In this document: positions 1-6,931 of the stretch, one piece after another
Layout: every line of letters starts with the position of its first letter
How positions within the stretch are numbered: the first letter of the stretch is position 1
Origin: Pelagihabitans sp037969055
GTDB taxonomy: Bacteria > Bacteroidota > Bacteroidia > Flavobacteriales > Flavobacteriaceae
Assembly: GCA_037969055.1 (NCBI GenBank)
Contig: JBBKWR010000142.1
Coordinates: 1-7,614, forward strand
DNA length: 7,614 nucleotides
Direction: 5' to 3'
Made by a program: the position numbers and the translations under genes
Notes under the pieces: model-generated
Told to the model about the DNA's origin: nothing
Databases searched by the model: none
What the model saw: only the letters and a program-made list of their open reading frames with translations

Positions 1-483
1 ACCATTATGGGTACAAGTGATATCCATGGATTGATCGCCTGGGATTATATAGAACGGGGAAACCACCGGCCGATCACCTTGGTCTTTGCCAAAGAAAGGA
101 GTCTGGAAAGCTTAAGGGAAGCGCTTTTTGCCGGCAGGACCGTAGCTGTCTACAATGATCTGTTGGTAGGTAGGGCTGAATTTCTGAACCCTTTGCTACA
201 AGCCAGTATTGTGGTGCAAAAGGTATCCTATATTCCCGATACCACGGTTCTGGAGGTAGAACTTAAAAATATAAGCAGTAGCGATCTGTTGTTTGAAAAC
301 CAGATGCCCTTTACCTTTTATACAAAACCGGCGATTATAGAGATCGGGGCGGGACAAACCACGGTATTGCGGATTAAGACGTTGCAAGTGCTACAAGAAT
401 TGGACCTGCAGTTGAAGGCCCTGGGTGCCTATACCGCGCCGAAGCAACATCCGGTAATCACCTGGAAATTGAAGGTACAATAG
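1..483 (+). CDS. PHP-domain metal-dependent phosphoesterase, C-terminal part (5' end outside window)
   Basis: The frame is open from the first base, so the gene starts upstream of the window; the ATG at 7 is internal. The first visible residues, MGTSDIHGL, match the last metal-binding Asp-x-His motif of PHP-domain phosphoesterases. The following stretch (RPITLVFAKERSLESLREAL, then GRTVAVYNDLLVG) is typical of the end of the Bacteroidota PHP proteins often annotated as Sb-PDE family phosphodiesterase. After it comes a roughly 90-residue tail rich in beta strands. Members use divalent metals to hydrolyse phosphoester bonds; the substrate here cannot be told. The gene ends at TAG 481-483 and is followed by a hairpin. 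It is richer in G+C than the glycan genes to the right and probably belongs to the ancestral flank, not the glycan locus. The family call rests on recalled motif similarity and the N-terminal metal ligands are not visible. Confidence 0.82.
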   Translation, partial: TIMGTSDIHGLIAWDYIERGNHRPITLVFAKERSLESLREALFAGRTVAVYNDLLVGRAEFLNPLLQASIVVQKVSYIPDTTVLEVELKNISSSDLLFENQMPFTFYTKPAIIEIGAGQTTVLRIKTLQVLQELDLQLKALGAYTAPKQHPVITWKLKVQ

Positions 484-499
484 GAAACGACATCGATGG

Positions 500-524
500 G
501 GGTTGGTTAACCGGCCCTGTTTTA
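500..524 (+). terminator. probable intrinsic terminator after the PHP gene
   Basis: Stem GGGTTGG (500-506), loop TTAA, stem CCGGCCC (511-517), then TGTTTTA. In the + strand transcript the seven pairs comprise five G-C and two U-G wobbles. On the other strand those two become A-C mismatches, so the hairpin favours + transcription. It lies 16 bases after the PHP stop codon. The T tract is short and interrupted by a G, which keeps confidence moderate. Confidence 0.5.
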
Positions 525-580
525 GCTATAGTGTAAAGGATTAAACTGCGGGCATCTATAAGGCAATGGGAAATGCTTCT

Positions 581-901
581 TTACGAACCTTTTTGATCGG
601 TTGGGCCATAGCCATAGGTATAGCCCTTTCTTTTATCGGGCGCCACGTCATTGACCACATAGGCCATGTTTTTTAGCTTCTTCGATTCGCTTAGCCCCTT
701 GGAAAAAGCCAGTAGCTTTTTATCGGTATAACCGGCCCTTGTTACGAAGACCGTCACATCCGCATATTTCGAGATCAATAGCGTATCGGCTACCAACATG
801 GTAGGGGCGGTATCTACAATGATATAATCAAATTCTTTTTTGGCCTGTTCCATAAAATCCCCAAATCCGTTACCGGATAACAGTTCTGCAGGGACTGGTC
901 T
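581..901 (-). pseudogene. wzc: C-terminal remnant of a Wzc-like tyrosine autokinase (BY-kinase)
   Basis: From an ATG at 853 the minus strand encodes 90 residues beginning MEQAKKEFDYIIVDTAPTML, the Walker B region of bacterial tyrosine kinases that control polysaccharide polymerisation and export. It continues through VADTLLISKYADVTVFVTRA to a tyrosine-containing tail, YTYGYG, as in the autophosphorylated C-terminus of the family. The same frame extends upstream of that ATG for 16 more codons to 901, reading PVPAELLSGNGFGDF; PAELL is the family motif just before Walker B. An in-frame TAA at 902-904 then ends the frame, and no Wzc sequence is recognisable beyond it. Family members usually have about 700-800 residues, with two membrane segments, a large periplasmic domain and Walker A/A' motifs. 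All of these are absent, so the remnant cannot bind ATP as a kinase. It is convergent with the PHP gene. A sequencing error at 902-904 would not rescue it, because no further homology is seen upstream. Confidence 0.85.
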
Positions 902-1313
902 TTACTTCTCAACATGTTCGGGCGGGACTTAACAAAGTAAATTCCCGAAATACTGCACCATCCAAAAACATCCTTTGTTGGGATAGAATTGGCATGAGTA
1001 ATGAGAGACCTAGTATATGGCCATCATATCGAGCATTCGGAATACTTAATTCTGTATTTGGTTTAAGTTGTTAATCCTGAATGAAACACAAATTAAACTT
1101 CACCTAATAAAACTGCACTTAAAACAGAGTTTATTGCTTTATACACGCATTTTGCAGATTTTTAGCACTTTAAATCAAAGTAGATCTTGATGAAAACACT
1201 TAATGTTAAGCAATTATTACTTATATAGGGACCTTCCCTTCTTATTCTTATTATCGCTTTACTGGTTAATCAGGTTTAAGTTGAATATCACCCAATATAT
1301 AAAGTTTGGCATT

Positions 1314-1337
1314 TTTAAAGTTCAGCTAATCTTTAAA
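1314..1337. repeat. inverted repeat, 7-base arms
   Basis: TTTAAAG (1314-1320) and CTTTAAA (1331-1337) are exact inverted arms with a 10-base spacer. It directly adjoins and shares one base with the next inverted repeat. Arms of pure A/T with one G-C pair arise readily by chance in DNA of this composition. Confidence 0.3.
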
Positions 1338-1398
1338 CTAAATCATTTGCACTAAGAAAATGTTTACTTAAGTAAAGTTAATAATAGTTTGATTTAGT
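1337..1398. repeat. nested inverted repeats in the leader of the glycan operon
   Basis: Outer arms ACTAAATCA (1337-1345) and TGATTTAGT (1390-1398) are exact reverse complements. Between them lies a perfect 14-base palindrome, TTTACTTAAGTAAA (1363-1376). The centres of the two differ by only two bases (1367.5 and 1369.5). They could form a cruciform or RNA stem, or mark an operator for a dimeric regulator. The position, about 290 bases before the first gene of the operon, suits a regulatory role, but no function is shown by sequence alone. Confidence 0.4.
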
Positions 1399-1686
1399 AG
1401 CTGTTCATATTACCGGAATAAATTAATAAGGGGTTTTTGAAGATGAGTTTTGATAGAATGGAGTTTAGGCTTGAAAATGGACTGGGCATTTTAATTTTTA
1501 TAACAAATTATAGTTGAAATCAATGAAATTTATGTTGACACACTTTGAGAAGTTAATACAAAGGAAATTATAATTCATAAACAACAGAAAAGTTCAATTT
1601 TTTCATCATTTTTATTTTTTTATAATTAAAATGGAGTTATCAGCCTTTTAAATTCACATTTAATATCGTTTATAAATCTATTATAT

Positions 1687-2736
1687 ATGTACAAACGTAC
1701 TCCTGACCATCCTCCACATATAGAATCTTATTCAGGTGTCGAGAATCCTCTTTGGTCAGTAATGATTCCTGTTTACAATTGTATTCATTACCTTGAGGAG
1801 GCCTTGGAAAGCGTTCTTCAGCAAGATAAAGGCTGTGGGTTGATGCAGATTGAAGTTGTTGATGATTGCAGTTCGGATGGTGATGTTGAAGAACTGGTAA
1901 ATAAAATAGGTAAAGGGCGAATTGGTTATTACAGGCAAAAAGAAAATCTGGGAAGTTTAAGAAATTTTGAAACCTGTATCAATCGTTCAAAAGGAAAGTA
2001 CGTTCATCTCCTGCATGGTGATGATAGAATAGAAGCTGGTTTTTACAACGAGATAGCGTCTTTGTTTCGTGATTATCCTGAATCCGGTGCAGCCTATACA
2101 AATTTCAATTATATCAATAGTGAAAGCGGTTTAGTGCCCCATAAAAACAAAAGCCTTCAAAAGAGTTCAGGAATCATAGCGGATTTTATTGATCAAATAG
2201 CCGTTAGAAATCTTCTACAACCTCCCGCAATAGTTGTCAAACGTACCACATATGAGGCGTTAGGTAGTTTTTTTGCGGTCCATTTTGGGGAAGATTGGGA
2301 GATGTGGGTAAGGATAGCATCCAAGTTTCCGGTAGCTTATTCACCGAAATATCTGGCATCTTATAGAGTTGGTCATGGTAGTGGTATAAGCCACAGGAGT
2401 TTTCTTACTGGTCAAAATTTTGTGGACATGAAGAAGGTAATCGATATAATACAGCACTATTTGCCCGAACATAAGCGGTCTAAAATAAGAAAAGCATCCT
2501 TGGCAGACACTGCTCAATATACTGTAAAATGTGCCAGCAGCTTACTTTTAAATAATAGAAAAGCTGCCTTGAGGCAAATTAAGGGAGCTTGGAGCTTGAG
2601 TAAGGATTTTACTACACTATATTGGATACTGCGCTTTTATGCCATGTATATTCTAAGGTACAAACAAATTGAAAATATGCTACGGAAAAGAAAAAAGATC
2701 AGATTTGAAAAGAACAGTTTATCCAAAGTAAAATGA
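1687..2736 (+). CDS. family 2 glycosyltransferase A (GT-A fold), first gene of the glycan operon
   Basis: A 349-residue protein with a GT2 domain at its N-terminal two thirds. The nucleotide-sugar site begins VMIPVYN (25-31), followed by VVDDCSSD (57-64). The metal-binding motif is HGDD (110-113), with His where many GT2 enzymes have the first Asp of DxDD. GEDWEMW (201-207) carries the likely catalytic-base acidic residues. It should transfer one sugar from a nucleotide donor onto a growing lipid-linked glycan at the cytoplasmic face of the membrane; donor and acceptor are unknown. The C-terminal 100 residues are more variable and end in an aromatic then strongly basic stretch (about 310-340) that may touch the membrane. 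The ATG at 1687 is chosen because the preceding sequence is A/T-rich without a Shine-Dalgarno, as usual in Bacteroidota, and the paralogue at 5914 has the same spacing to VMIP. It overlaps the permease gene by ATGA, implying translational coupling. Confidence 0.93.
   Translation: MYKRTPDHPPHIESYSGVENPLWSVMIPVYNCIHYLEEALESVLQQDKGCGLMQIEVVDDCSSDGDVEELVNKIGKGRIGYYRQKENLGSLRNFETCINRSKGKYVHLLHGDDRIEAGFYNEIASLFRDYPESGAAYTNFNYINSESGLVPHKNKSLQKSSGIIADFIDQIAVRNLLQPPAIVVKRTTYEALGSFFAVHFGEDWEMWVRIASKFPVAYSPKYLASYRVGHGSGISHRSFLTGQNFVDMKKVIDIIQHYLPEHKRSKIRKASLADTAQYTVKCASSLLLNNRKAALRQIKGAWSLSKDFTTLYWILRFYAMYILRYKQIENMLRKRKKIRFEKNSLSKVK
1957..1985 (+). repeat. 29-base exact direct repeat, copy 1 (inside GT2 A)
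   Basis: These 29 bases, coding for LRNFETCINR and neighbouring bases, are identical to 6184-6212 in the paralogous GT2 gene, 4227 bases downstream. The identity reflects gene duplication and possibly conversion. It is long enough to serve as a recombination site in principle. Confidence 0.8.
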
Positions 2737-3599
2737 ACAATAAAACTAATGGCCTTGGGTCTTCAAATTGGGAATGGGAAATTAGGCCCGAGACATCATG
2801 GCGCAACATTAGCTTAGTAGAACTTTATTCCTATAAGGATCTATTGTTGCAATTAACTAGGAAAGAATTTTTAGGATTATACCAACAAACCCTATTAGGG
2901 CCCTTTTGGGCATTACTCCAACCATTACTTACCGTACTCACTTATGTAGTTGTGTTCAACAAAGTAATTGGTATTCCTACGGGAGGTGTACCGCCTTTTT
3001 TATTTAACTTGATAGGCATAACCCTTTGGAATCTGTTTTCAGAAATATTCTTACAAACGTCAAAAACCTTTACCCAAAATGCTGCAATTTTCAGTAAAGT
3101 GTATTTCCCAAGAATTATAGTTGCACTTTCTGCCCTCTGGCTGCAAATATTATTATTTGGTATTCAGTTACTTTTACTTGTTGCCGTTTATCTATTCTAT
3201 TTTTTTACTGGACAGGTCGACTTTAACGCTGGCCAAGGGCTTCTGATTTTCCCTATAATTGCTATTACTGCTGGTATAGGATTTGGAGGTGGATTAATAT
3301 TCTCCGTTCTTACTGCAAAATACCGCGACCTGTTGTCTTTAATACAGGTCCTAATACGTTTGCTTATGTTTATGTGTCCCGTTTTTTATACATTGAGTAT
3401 GGTTCCCCAAAATTTTCAATGGTTAGTAAATATCAACCCATTATCTGCCCTCTTTGAATATTTCCGGTTTGCATTTTTAGACGTAGGTAGCATAAATGAA
3501 ATCCAGCTTCTTTATAGTATTGGTTTTATGGTGGTTATCGTCTTTTTTGGTATTATGCTTTTTAATAAAATGAGTGATAAATTGATAGATATTTTATAA
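2733..3599 (+). CDS. wzm: polysaccharide ABC exporter, permease subunit (Wzm-like)
   Basis: A 288-residue inner-membrane protein of the ABC-2 family that forms the channel for lipid-linked polysaccharide. Family hallmarks are present: a soluble amphipathic N-terminus; RKEFLGLYQQTLLGPFWALL (43-62), matching the conserved start of the transmembrane part; KVYFPR (122-127); KYRDL (196-200) after the fourth hydrophobic stretch; CPVFY (215-219); and NPLSALFEYFR (235-245) in the re-entrant region. Hydrophobic segments lie at about 57-78, 85-105, 128-158, 170-194, 204-223 and 258-277, giving the expected six spans. The length is close to the 260-290 residues usual for the family. The start overlaps the stop of the upstream glycosyltransferase (ATGA), and Wzt follows six bases after its stop, as expected for subunits made together. 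The exported chain cannot be identified from this gene. Confidence 0.93.
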   Translation: MNNKTNGLGSSNWEWEIRPETSWRNISLVELYSYKDLLLQLTRKEFLGLYQQTLLGPFWALLQPLLTVLTYVVVFNKVIGIPTGGVPPFLFNLIGITLWNLFSEIFLQTSKTFTQNAAIFSKVYFPRIIVALSALWLQILLFGIQLLLLVAVYLFYFFTGQVDFNAGQGLLIFPIIAITAGIGFGGGLIFSVLTAKYRDLLSLIQVLIRLLMFMCPVFYTLSMVPQNFQWLVNINPLSALFEYFRFAFLDVGSINEIQLLYSIGFMVVIVFFGIMLFNKMSDKLIDIL

Positions 3600-3605
3600 A
3601 AAATT

Positions 3606-4880
3606 ATGTCCGATATAGCAATACAGGCTGAAAATATTTCAAAATTATATCGTCTAGGCATCATAGGCTCTGGATCATTACGTCGTGACATGCAATGGTG
3701 GTGGCAGCGTAATATCCTAAACAAGGAAAACCCCAACCAGTACATCAGGGGCGGTAAAAAGGTTGATAATTCTGAGGTTATTTGGGCACTGAAAAATGTT
3801 GACTTTGAACTAAAAGTCGGTGAGGCTTTAGGCATTGTTGGTCATAATGGTGCCGGAAAATCAACATTGTTAAAGATATTATCCCGTATTGTGAAGCCTA
3901 CTGAAGGTATCGTTCGTGGGCGAGGTAGCATCAGTAGTTTGCTTGAAGTGGGAACAGGATTTCACTCAGAACTTACTGGAAGGGAGAATATTTTTATCAG
4001 TGGTCATATCTTAGGAATGAAAAAAACCGAGATATCAAGGAAGTTTGATGAAATTGTCGATTTTGCCGGAGTTGAGGCATTTATTGATACCCCGGTAAAA
4101 AGGTATTCTTCAGGAATGTATGTGAGATTGGCCTTTGCGGTAGCCGCACATTTAGAGCCGGATATCCTTATTATCGATGAAGTTTTGGCGGTTGGCGATG
4201 CAGAGTTTCAAAAGAAATGTTTGGGTAAAATGAATGAAGCCTCCAGTAAAAGTGGCCGTACCATTATATTCGTTAGCCATAATCTTCAGGCCGTAAGTAA
4301 TCTTTGTTCCAATGCATTGTGGTTGGACAAAGGGAGCGTTTGTGCCAGGGGAAATGCCAAAACGGTTATTAACCAATATTTGAGCACCCTGCAAAAACAA
4401 AATTGGATAAAGGAGTTCAAAACACTAACCGAGGCTCCCGGAAATGATTTTATTCGCGTCCTTTATACTGAATTATCGCCCCATTTTGTTGACTCTTTTT
4501 CCGTAGTGGACATCAGAACCCCACTGACTGTTAAATTTCGTTTTTATAATGCGCTTGATGGCATCCTGTTGGCCGTAGGTGTACATCTTTTTACAATTTC
4601 AGGCGAATGTATTTTTGATGTTTCCCATGACCCACTTCTTTATAAAAAAGGCATTATTGAGGGAGAATGCAATATACCGGGTGATTTTTTAAATGATGGG
4701 TCTTATTATATTTCTCTAATATTCGTTGAAGATTCTTCCAAGCAATTGTATTATTACGAAGAGTGTTTATCTTTTGAGGTAGCAGATTTTAGGGAAAATA
4801 TCAATTGGTACGGAAAGTGGATGGGATATGTCCGCCCAAAATTTCCCGTAATTACAAAACAATCTGAAATTCACGAATAA
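3606..4880 (+). CDS. wzt: polysaccharide ABC exporter, ATPase subunit with C-terminal domain (Wzt-like)
   Basis: A 424-residue ATPase that drives Wzm. Within the nucleotide-binding domain: Walker A GHNGAGKST (79-87); the Wzt-typical segment SLLEVGTGFHSELTGRENIF (111-130) in the Q-loop region; signature YSSGM (167-171); Walker B ILIIDEVLAVGD (187-198); and the H-loop histidine in VSHN (223-226). An insertion between LYRLG (14-18) and the core strand at W60, containing WWWQRN, is commonly seen in this subfamily. Residues from about 285 to 415 form an extra domain ending WYGKWMGYVRPKF (401-413), resembling the Wzt C-terminal beta-sandwich that binds the chain end of the exported glycan in enteric O-antigen systems. 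This suggests export is coupled to recognition of a finished glycan, although no chain-terminating enzyme is visible here. The ATG follows an A-rich tract. A 101-base gap without a gene follows. Confidence 0.94.
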   Translation: MSDIAIQAENISKLYRLGIIGSGSLRRDMQWWWQRNILNKENPNQYIRGGKKVDNSEVIWALKNVDFELKVGEALGIVGHNGAGKSTLLKILSRIVKPTEGIVRGRGSISSLLEVGTGFHSELTGRENIFISGHILGMKKTEISRKFDEIVDFAGVEAFIDTPVKRYSSGMYVRLAFAVAAHLEPDILIIDEVLAVGDAEFQKKCLGKMNEASSKSGRTIIFVSHNLQAVSNLCSNALWLDKGSVCARGNAKTVINQYLSTLQKQNWIKEFKTLTEAPGNDFIRVLYTELSPHFVDSFSVVDIRTPLTVKFRFYNALDGILLAVGVHLFTISGECIFDVSHDPLLYKKGIIEGECNIPGDFLNDGSYYISLIFVEDSSKQLYYYEECLSFEVADFRENINWYGKWMGYVRPKFPVITKQSEIHE

Positions 4881-4981
4881 ATGTAATTGTGTTACCTGAA
4901 TGGATAGTATCAACCGATAATCAACAAGTTTACCGATTCGTAGGATTTCAGCTTTTTTAAAACAAATAGACCTAATAAAAG

Positions 4982-5887
4982 ATGAATAGTCAAGACCAAC
5001 CACTAGTTTCAATTATAATTTGCTTTTTAAACGAGGAAAACTTTTTAGGAGAAGCAGTTACAAGTGTCCTTGAACAAGACTATAAAAATTGGGAACTTAT
5101 TTTGATTGACGACGGGTCTACTGACAAAAGCACTTCCATAGCTTTGGATTTTGAAAAAAAAATTAGTGGCAAGATCCATTATCGGGACCATCATAATCAT
5201 AAAAACAAGGGGCTTAGTGCCAGTAGAAATGAAGGGATAAGACAATCAAAAGGTGATTTGATCGCTTTTCTTGATGCAGACGATATTTGGCTGCCTATGA
5301 AATTAGCCCAACAGGTCACCATTTTTAAGGAAAACCCATCTATTGGATTATTGGCCGAGGCGTCTTCTTATTGGTATAATTGGGACGATGATGGCCTGGA
5401 TAACGTCTTAGTGCATGTTGGCGCCATCCCAGATAAAATTTATGAACCCGCATATCTAATGTATCAACTTTATCCATTAGGAGCAGGAGCAGCTCCTTGC
5501 CCATCATCAATAATGGCAAAAAAAAAGGCGATTGAAAATGTAGGATATTTTGAGGAATCTTTTAAACGGGAATATGCTTTATATGAAGACCAAGCATTTT
5601 TAAGTAAAATATATTTAAAGGAAAGAGTGTATATTTCATCCACATGTAATAACATGTACAGACAACGTCAAGAGTCCATAGTAAAAACAGTTCATGCAGC
5701 TGGCCTTTACAATAAAGTACGAAAATACTATCTCGAATGGTTTCGATCCTATTTAAATAAAAATAATATTCAAGACCAGCGACTTAATTTCTTGATGAGA
5801 AAGGCTTTTCAACAGTTGAAATATCCCATATTATATAATTTAGCAAATAGAATACTTGCTAAACTGAAGTTATTTACAAAAATGTGA
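4982..5887 (+). CDS. family 2 glycosyltransferase (GT-A fold)
   Basis: A 301-residue GT2 enzyme, clearly different from the paralogous pair on either side. Motifs in order: VSIIICFLNEENFL (9-22), LIDDGSTDKS (41-50), GLSASRNEGI (77-86), the metal-binding LDADDIW (97-103) and YEDQAFLSK (201-209), with the acidic pair in the usual catalytic-base position. YRQRQES (226-232) follows where many members have an Arg-containing loop. The remaining 70 residues are basic and helical in character, and end without a clear membrane anchor. It probably adds one sugar of the repeat unit on the cytoplasmic side; donor and linkage are not predictable. The ATG at 4982 is preceded by AATAAAAG and leaves only six residues before the first GT2 strand, which is normal. 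The gene ends 26 bases before the next start, so the two are likely co-transcribed. Confidence 0.93.
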   Translation: MNSQDQPLVSIIICFLNEENFLGEAVTSVLEQDYKNWELILIDDGSTDKSTSIALDFEKKISGKIHYRDHHNHKNKGLSASRNEGIRQSKGDLIAFLDADDIWLPMKLAQQVTIFKENPSIGLLAEASSYWYNWDDDGLDNVLVHVGAIPDKIYEPAYLMYQLYPLGAGAAPCPSSIMAKKKAIENVGYFEESFKREYALYEDQAFLSKIYLKERVYISSTCNNMYRQRQESIVKTVHAAGLYNKVRKYYLEWFRSYLNKNNIQDQRLNFLMRKAFQQLKYPILYNLANRILAKLKLFTKM

Positions 5888-5913
5888 ATGTAATTTATTT
5901 ATAATAAGAAATA

Positions 5914-6921
5914 TTGGAACGAATACCACAAACCCCTCCACAAATCGCTCCCATTACGGATGGATCACCTCGCCCAATATGGTCTGTAATGATCCCGACC
6001 TATAATTGTTCCCAATATTTGCCTGAAGCCATACAAAGTGTGTTACAGCAGGATTTGGGTTCAAATTTGATGCAGATTGAGGTTATTGACGATTGTAGTA
6101 CAGATGCCAATGTAGAAGAGCTTGTTAAAACCATAGGTAAGGGTCGCGTGAATTACTTCAGGCAAAAAACAAATGTAGGCAGCTTAAGAAATTTTGAAAC
6201 CTGTATCAATCGCTCAAGAGGAGAGTATATTCACTTGTTACATGGTGATGACAGGGTTAAGGAAGGATATTACCAATCCGTTACGGATATATTTGAAAAA
6301 TTTCCACAGGCAGGAGCGGCCTCTTGCGCATGGGAGTATATAAATAGTGAGGGTAAATTTACACATCAATCCCGTTTAGAGGCGGAAGAACCTTGCCTAT
6401 TGGATGACTGGTTACATAAACTGGCAGAGCGTCCGCGTCTGCAATATGTGGCCATTACCGTAAAACGGAAAATTTATGAAAAGTTAGGAAGCTTTTATTT
6501 AGTACATTATGGTGAAGATTGGGAGATGTGGGCCCGGATAGCCAAAGATTATGAGACGGCTTATATCCCAGAATTTTTGGCCGAATATAGAGAACATAAA
6601 AATTCAATTTCTTGGCGCAGTTACCAAACTGGACAAAACGTTAAGGATATTGCCAAAGTTACATCGGTAATAATAAGTTATCTGCCCAAACAAGATCAAC
6701 GAAAAATGCTTAAAACGGCCAAAAAAAACTTTGCTTATTGGATACTGAATGAAACTTTTTGGGCTTGGCTTTCCCATAAAAACAATAAGATTGCCTATAA
6801 TCAAATCAAAACCATTTTAGGCATATATGTAGATAGGCATGTAATCACAAGAATAGTCATTTTGCTACTATATATATGGTCTTTCCCGTACCGAAGGTTT
6901 TTTAAAAAGCGTCCTTACTAA
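5914..6921 (+). CDS. family 2 glycosyltransferase B, paralogue of the 1687-2736 gene, non-ATG start
   Basis: A 335-residue GT2 protein. VMIPTYN (25-31), IDDCSTD (58-64), HGDD (110-113) and GEDWEMW (200-206) line up almost residue for residue with the enzyme at 1687. Counting by eye, 72 of 100 residues are identical over 21-120, and similarity falls in the C-terminal third, which may set acceptor choice. The C-terminus has a hydrophobic stretch (about 309-324) followed by a basic tail, suggesting membrane contact. The start is unusual. There is no ATG in frame before the one at 5989, which would cut into the first strand, and an in-frame TAA lies at 5905-5907. TTG at 5914 is the best start and gives the same 24-residue distance to VMIP as in the paralogue. 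The preceding codon is ATA at 5911, which aligns with the paralogue's ATG if the Pro-Pro pairs are matched. The gene could therefore be weakly translated. Confidence 0.88.
   Translation: MERIPQTPPQIAPITDGSPRPIWSVMIPTYNCSQYLPEAIQSVLQQDLGSNLMQIEVIDDCSTDANVEELVKTIGKGRVNYFRQKTNVGSLRNFETCINRSRGEYIHLLHGDDRVKEGYYQSVTDIFEKFPQAGAASCAWEYINSEGKFTHQSRLEAEEPCLLDDWLHKLAERPRLQYVAITVKRKIYEKLGSFYLVHYGEDWEMWARIAKDYETAYIPEFLAEYREHKNSISWRSYQTGQNVKDIAKVTSVIISYLPKQDQRKMLKTAKKNFAYWILNETFWAWLSHKNNKIAYNQIKTILGIYVDRHVITRIVILLLYIWSFPYRRFFKKRPY
6184..6212 (+). repeat. 29-base exact direct repeat, copy 2 (inside GT2 B)
   Basis: Identical to 1957-1985. A second shared exact block of 19 bases covers the GEDWEMW codons (2290-2308 and 6514-6532), at nearly the same offset. 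The repeats are thus parts of duplicated genes rather than mobile DNA. Confidence 0.8.
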
Positions 6922-6931
6922 AACAATATTT

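Larger units (their letters stand above)
905..1686. other. long AT-rich non-coding stretch upstream of the glycan genes
   Basis: About 780 bases without a convincing gene on either strand. All frames are short, and none resembles a known protein to my eye. The DNA becomes markedly AT-rich after about 1020, with runs such as the T-rich block around 1608-1622. No exact TAnnTTTG (the usual -7 element of Bacteroidota promoters) was found here by eye, so I cannot place the promoter of the operon, although it must lie here or further upstream. The only structured part is a cluster of inverted repeats at 1314-1398, listed separately. Part of the left edge may be degraded DNA from the lost part of wzc. 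Confidence 0.6.

Noticed and set aside
861..948. Plus-strand frame reading QFCRDWSLLLNMFGRDLTK, faintly like the start of a transport permease
   Set aside because: It overlaps the wzc remnant and its degraded upstream DNA, lacks a start codon, and stops almost at once; likely coincidence.
1285..1309. TATAAAGTTTG-like sequence resembling a Bacteroidota -7 promoter element
   Set aside because: The spacing does not fit TAnnTTTG and no suitable upstream -33 element was seen, so no promoter is called.
1443..1517. A 24-codon open frame starting ATG in the AT-rich leader, coding for a short peptide with a hydrophobic end
   Set aside because: It is short, has no recognisable homology or ribosome-binding context, and such frames are expected by chance in 780 bases; conservation in relatives would be needed.
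3512..3835. Long minus-strand open frame across the wzm/wzt junction
   Set aside because: It lies antisense to two well-supported genes, shows no domain features, and is best explained as a shadow of their codon structure.
4881..4981. Possible terminator or promoter in the 101-base gap after wzt, which contains a run of six T
   Set aside because: No stem of useful length precedes the T run and no -7 element was found; the gap is treated as an intra-operon spacer.
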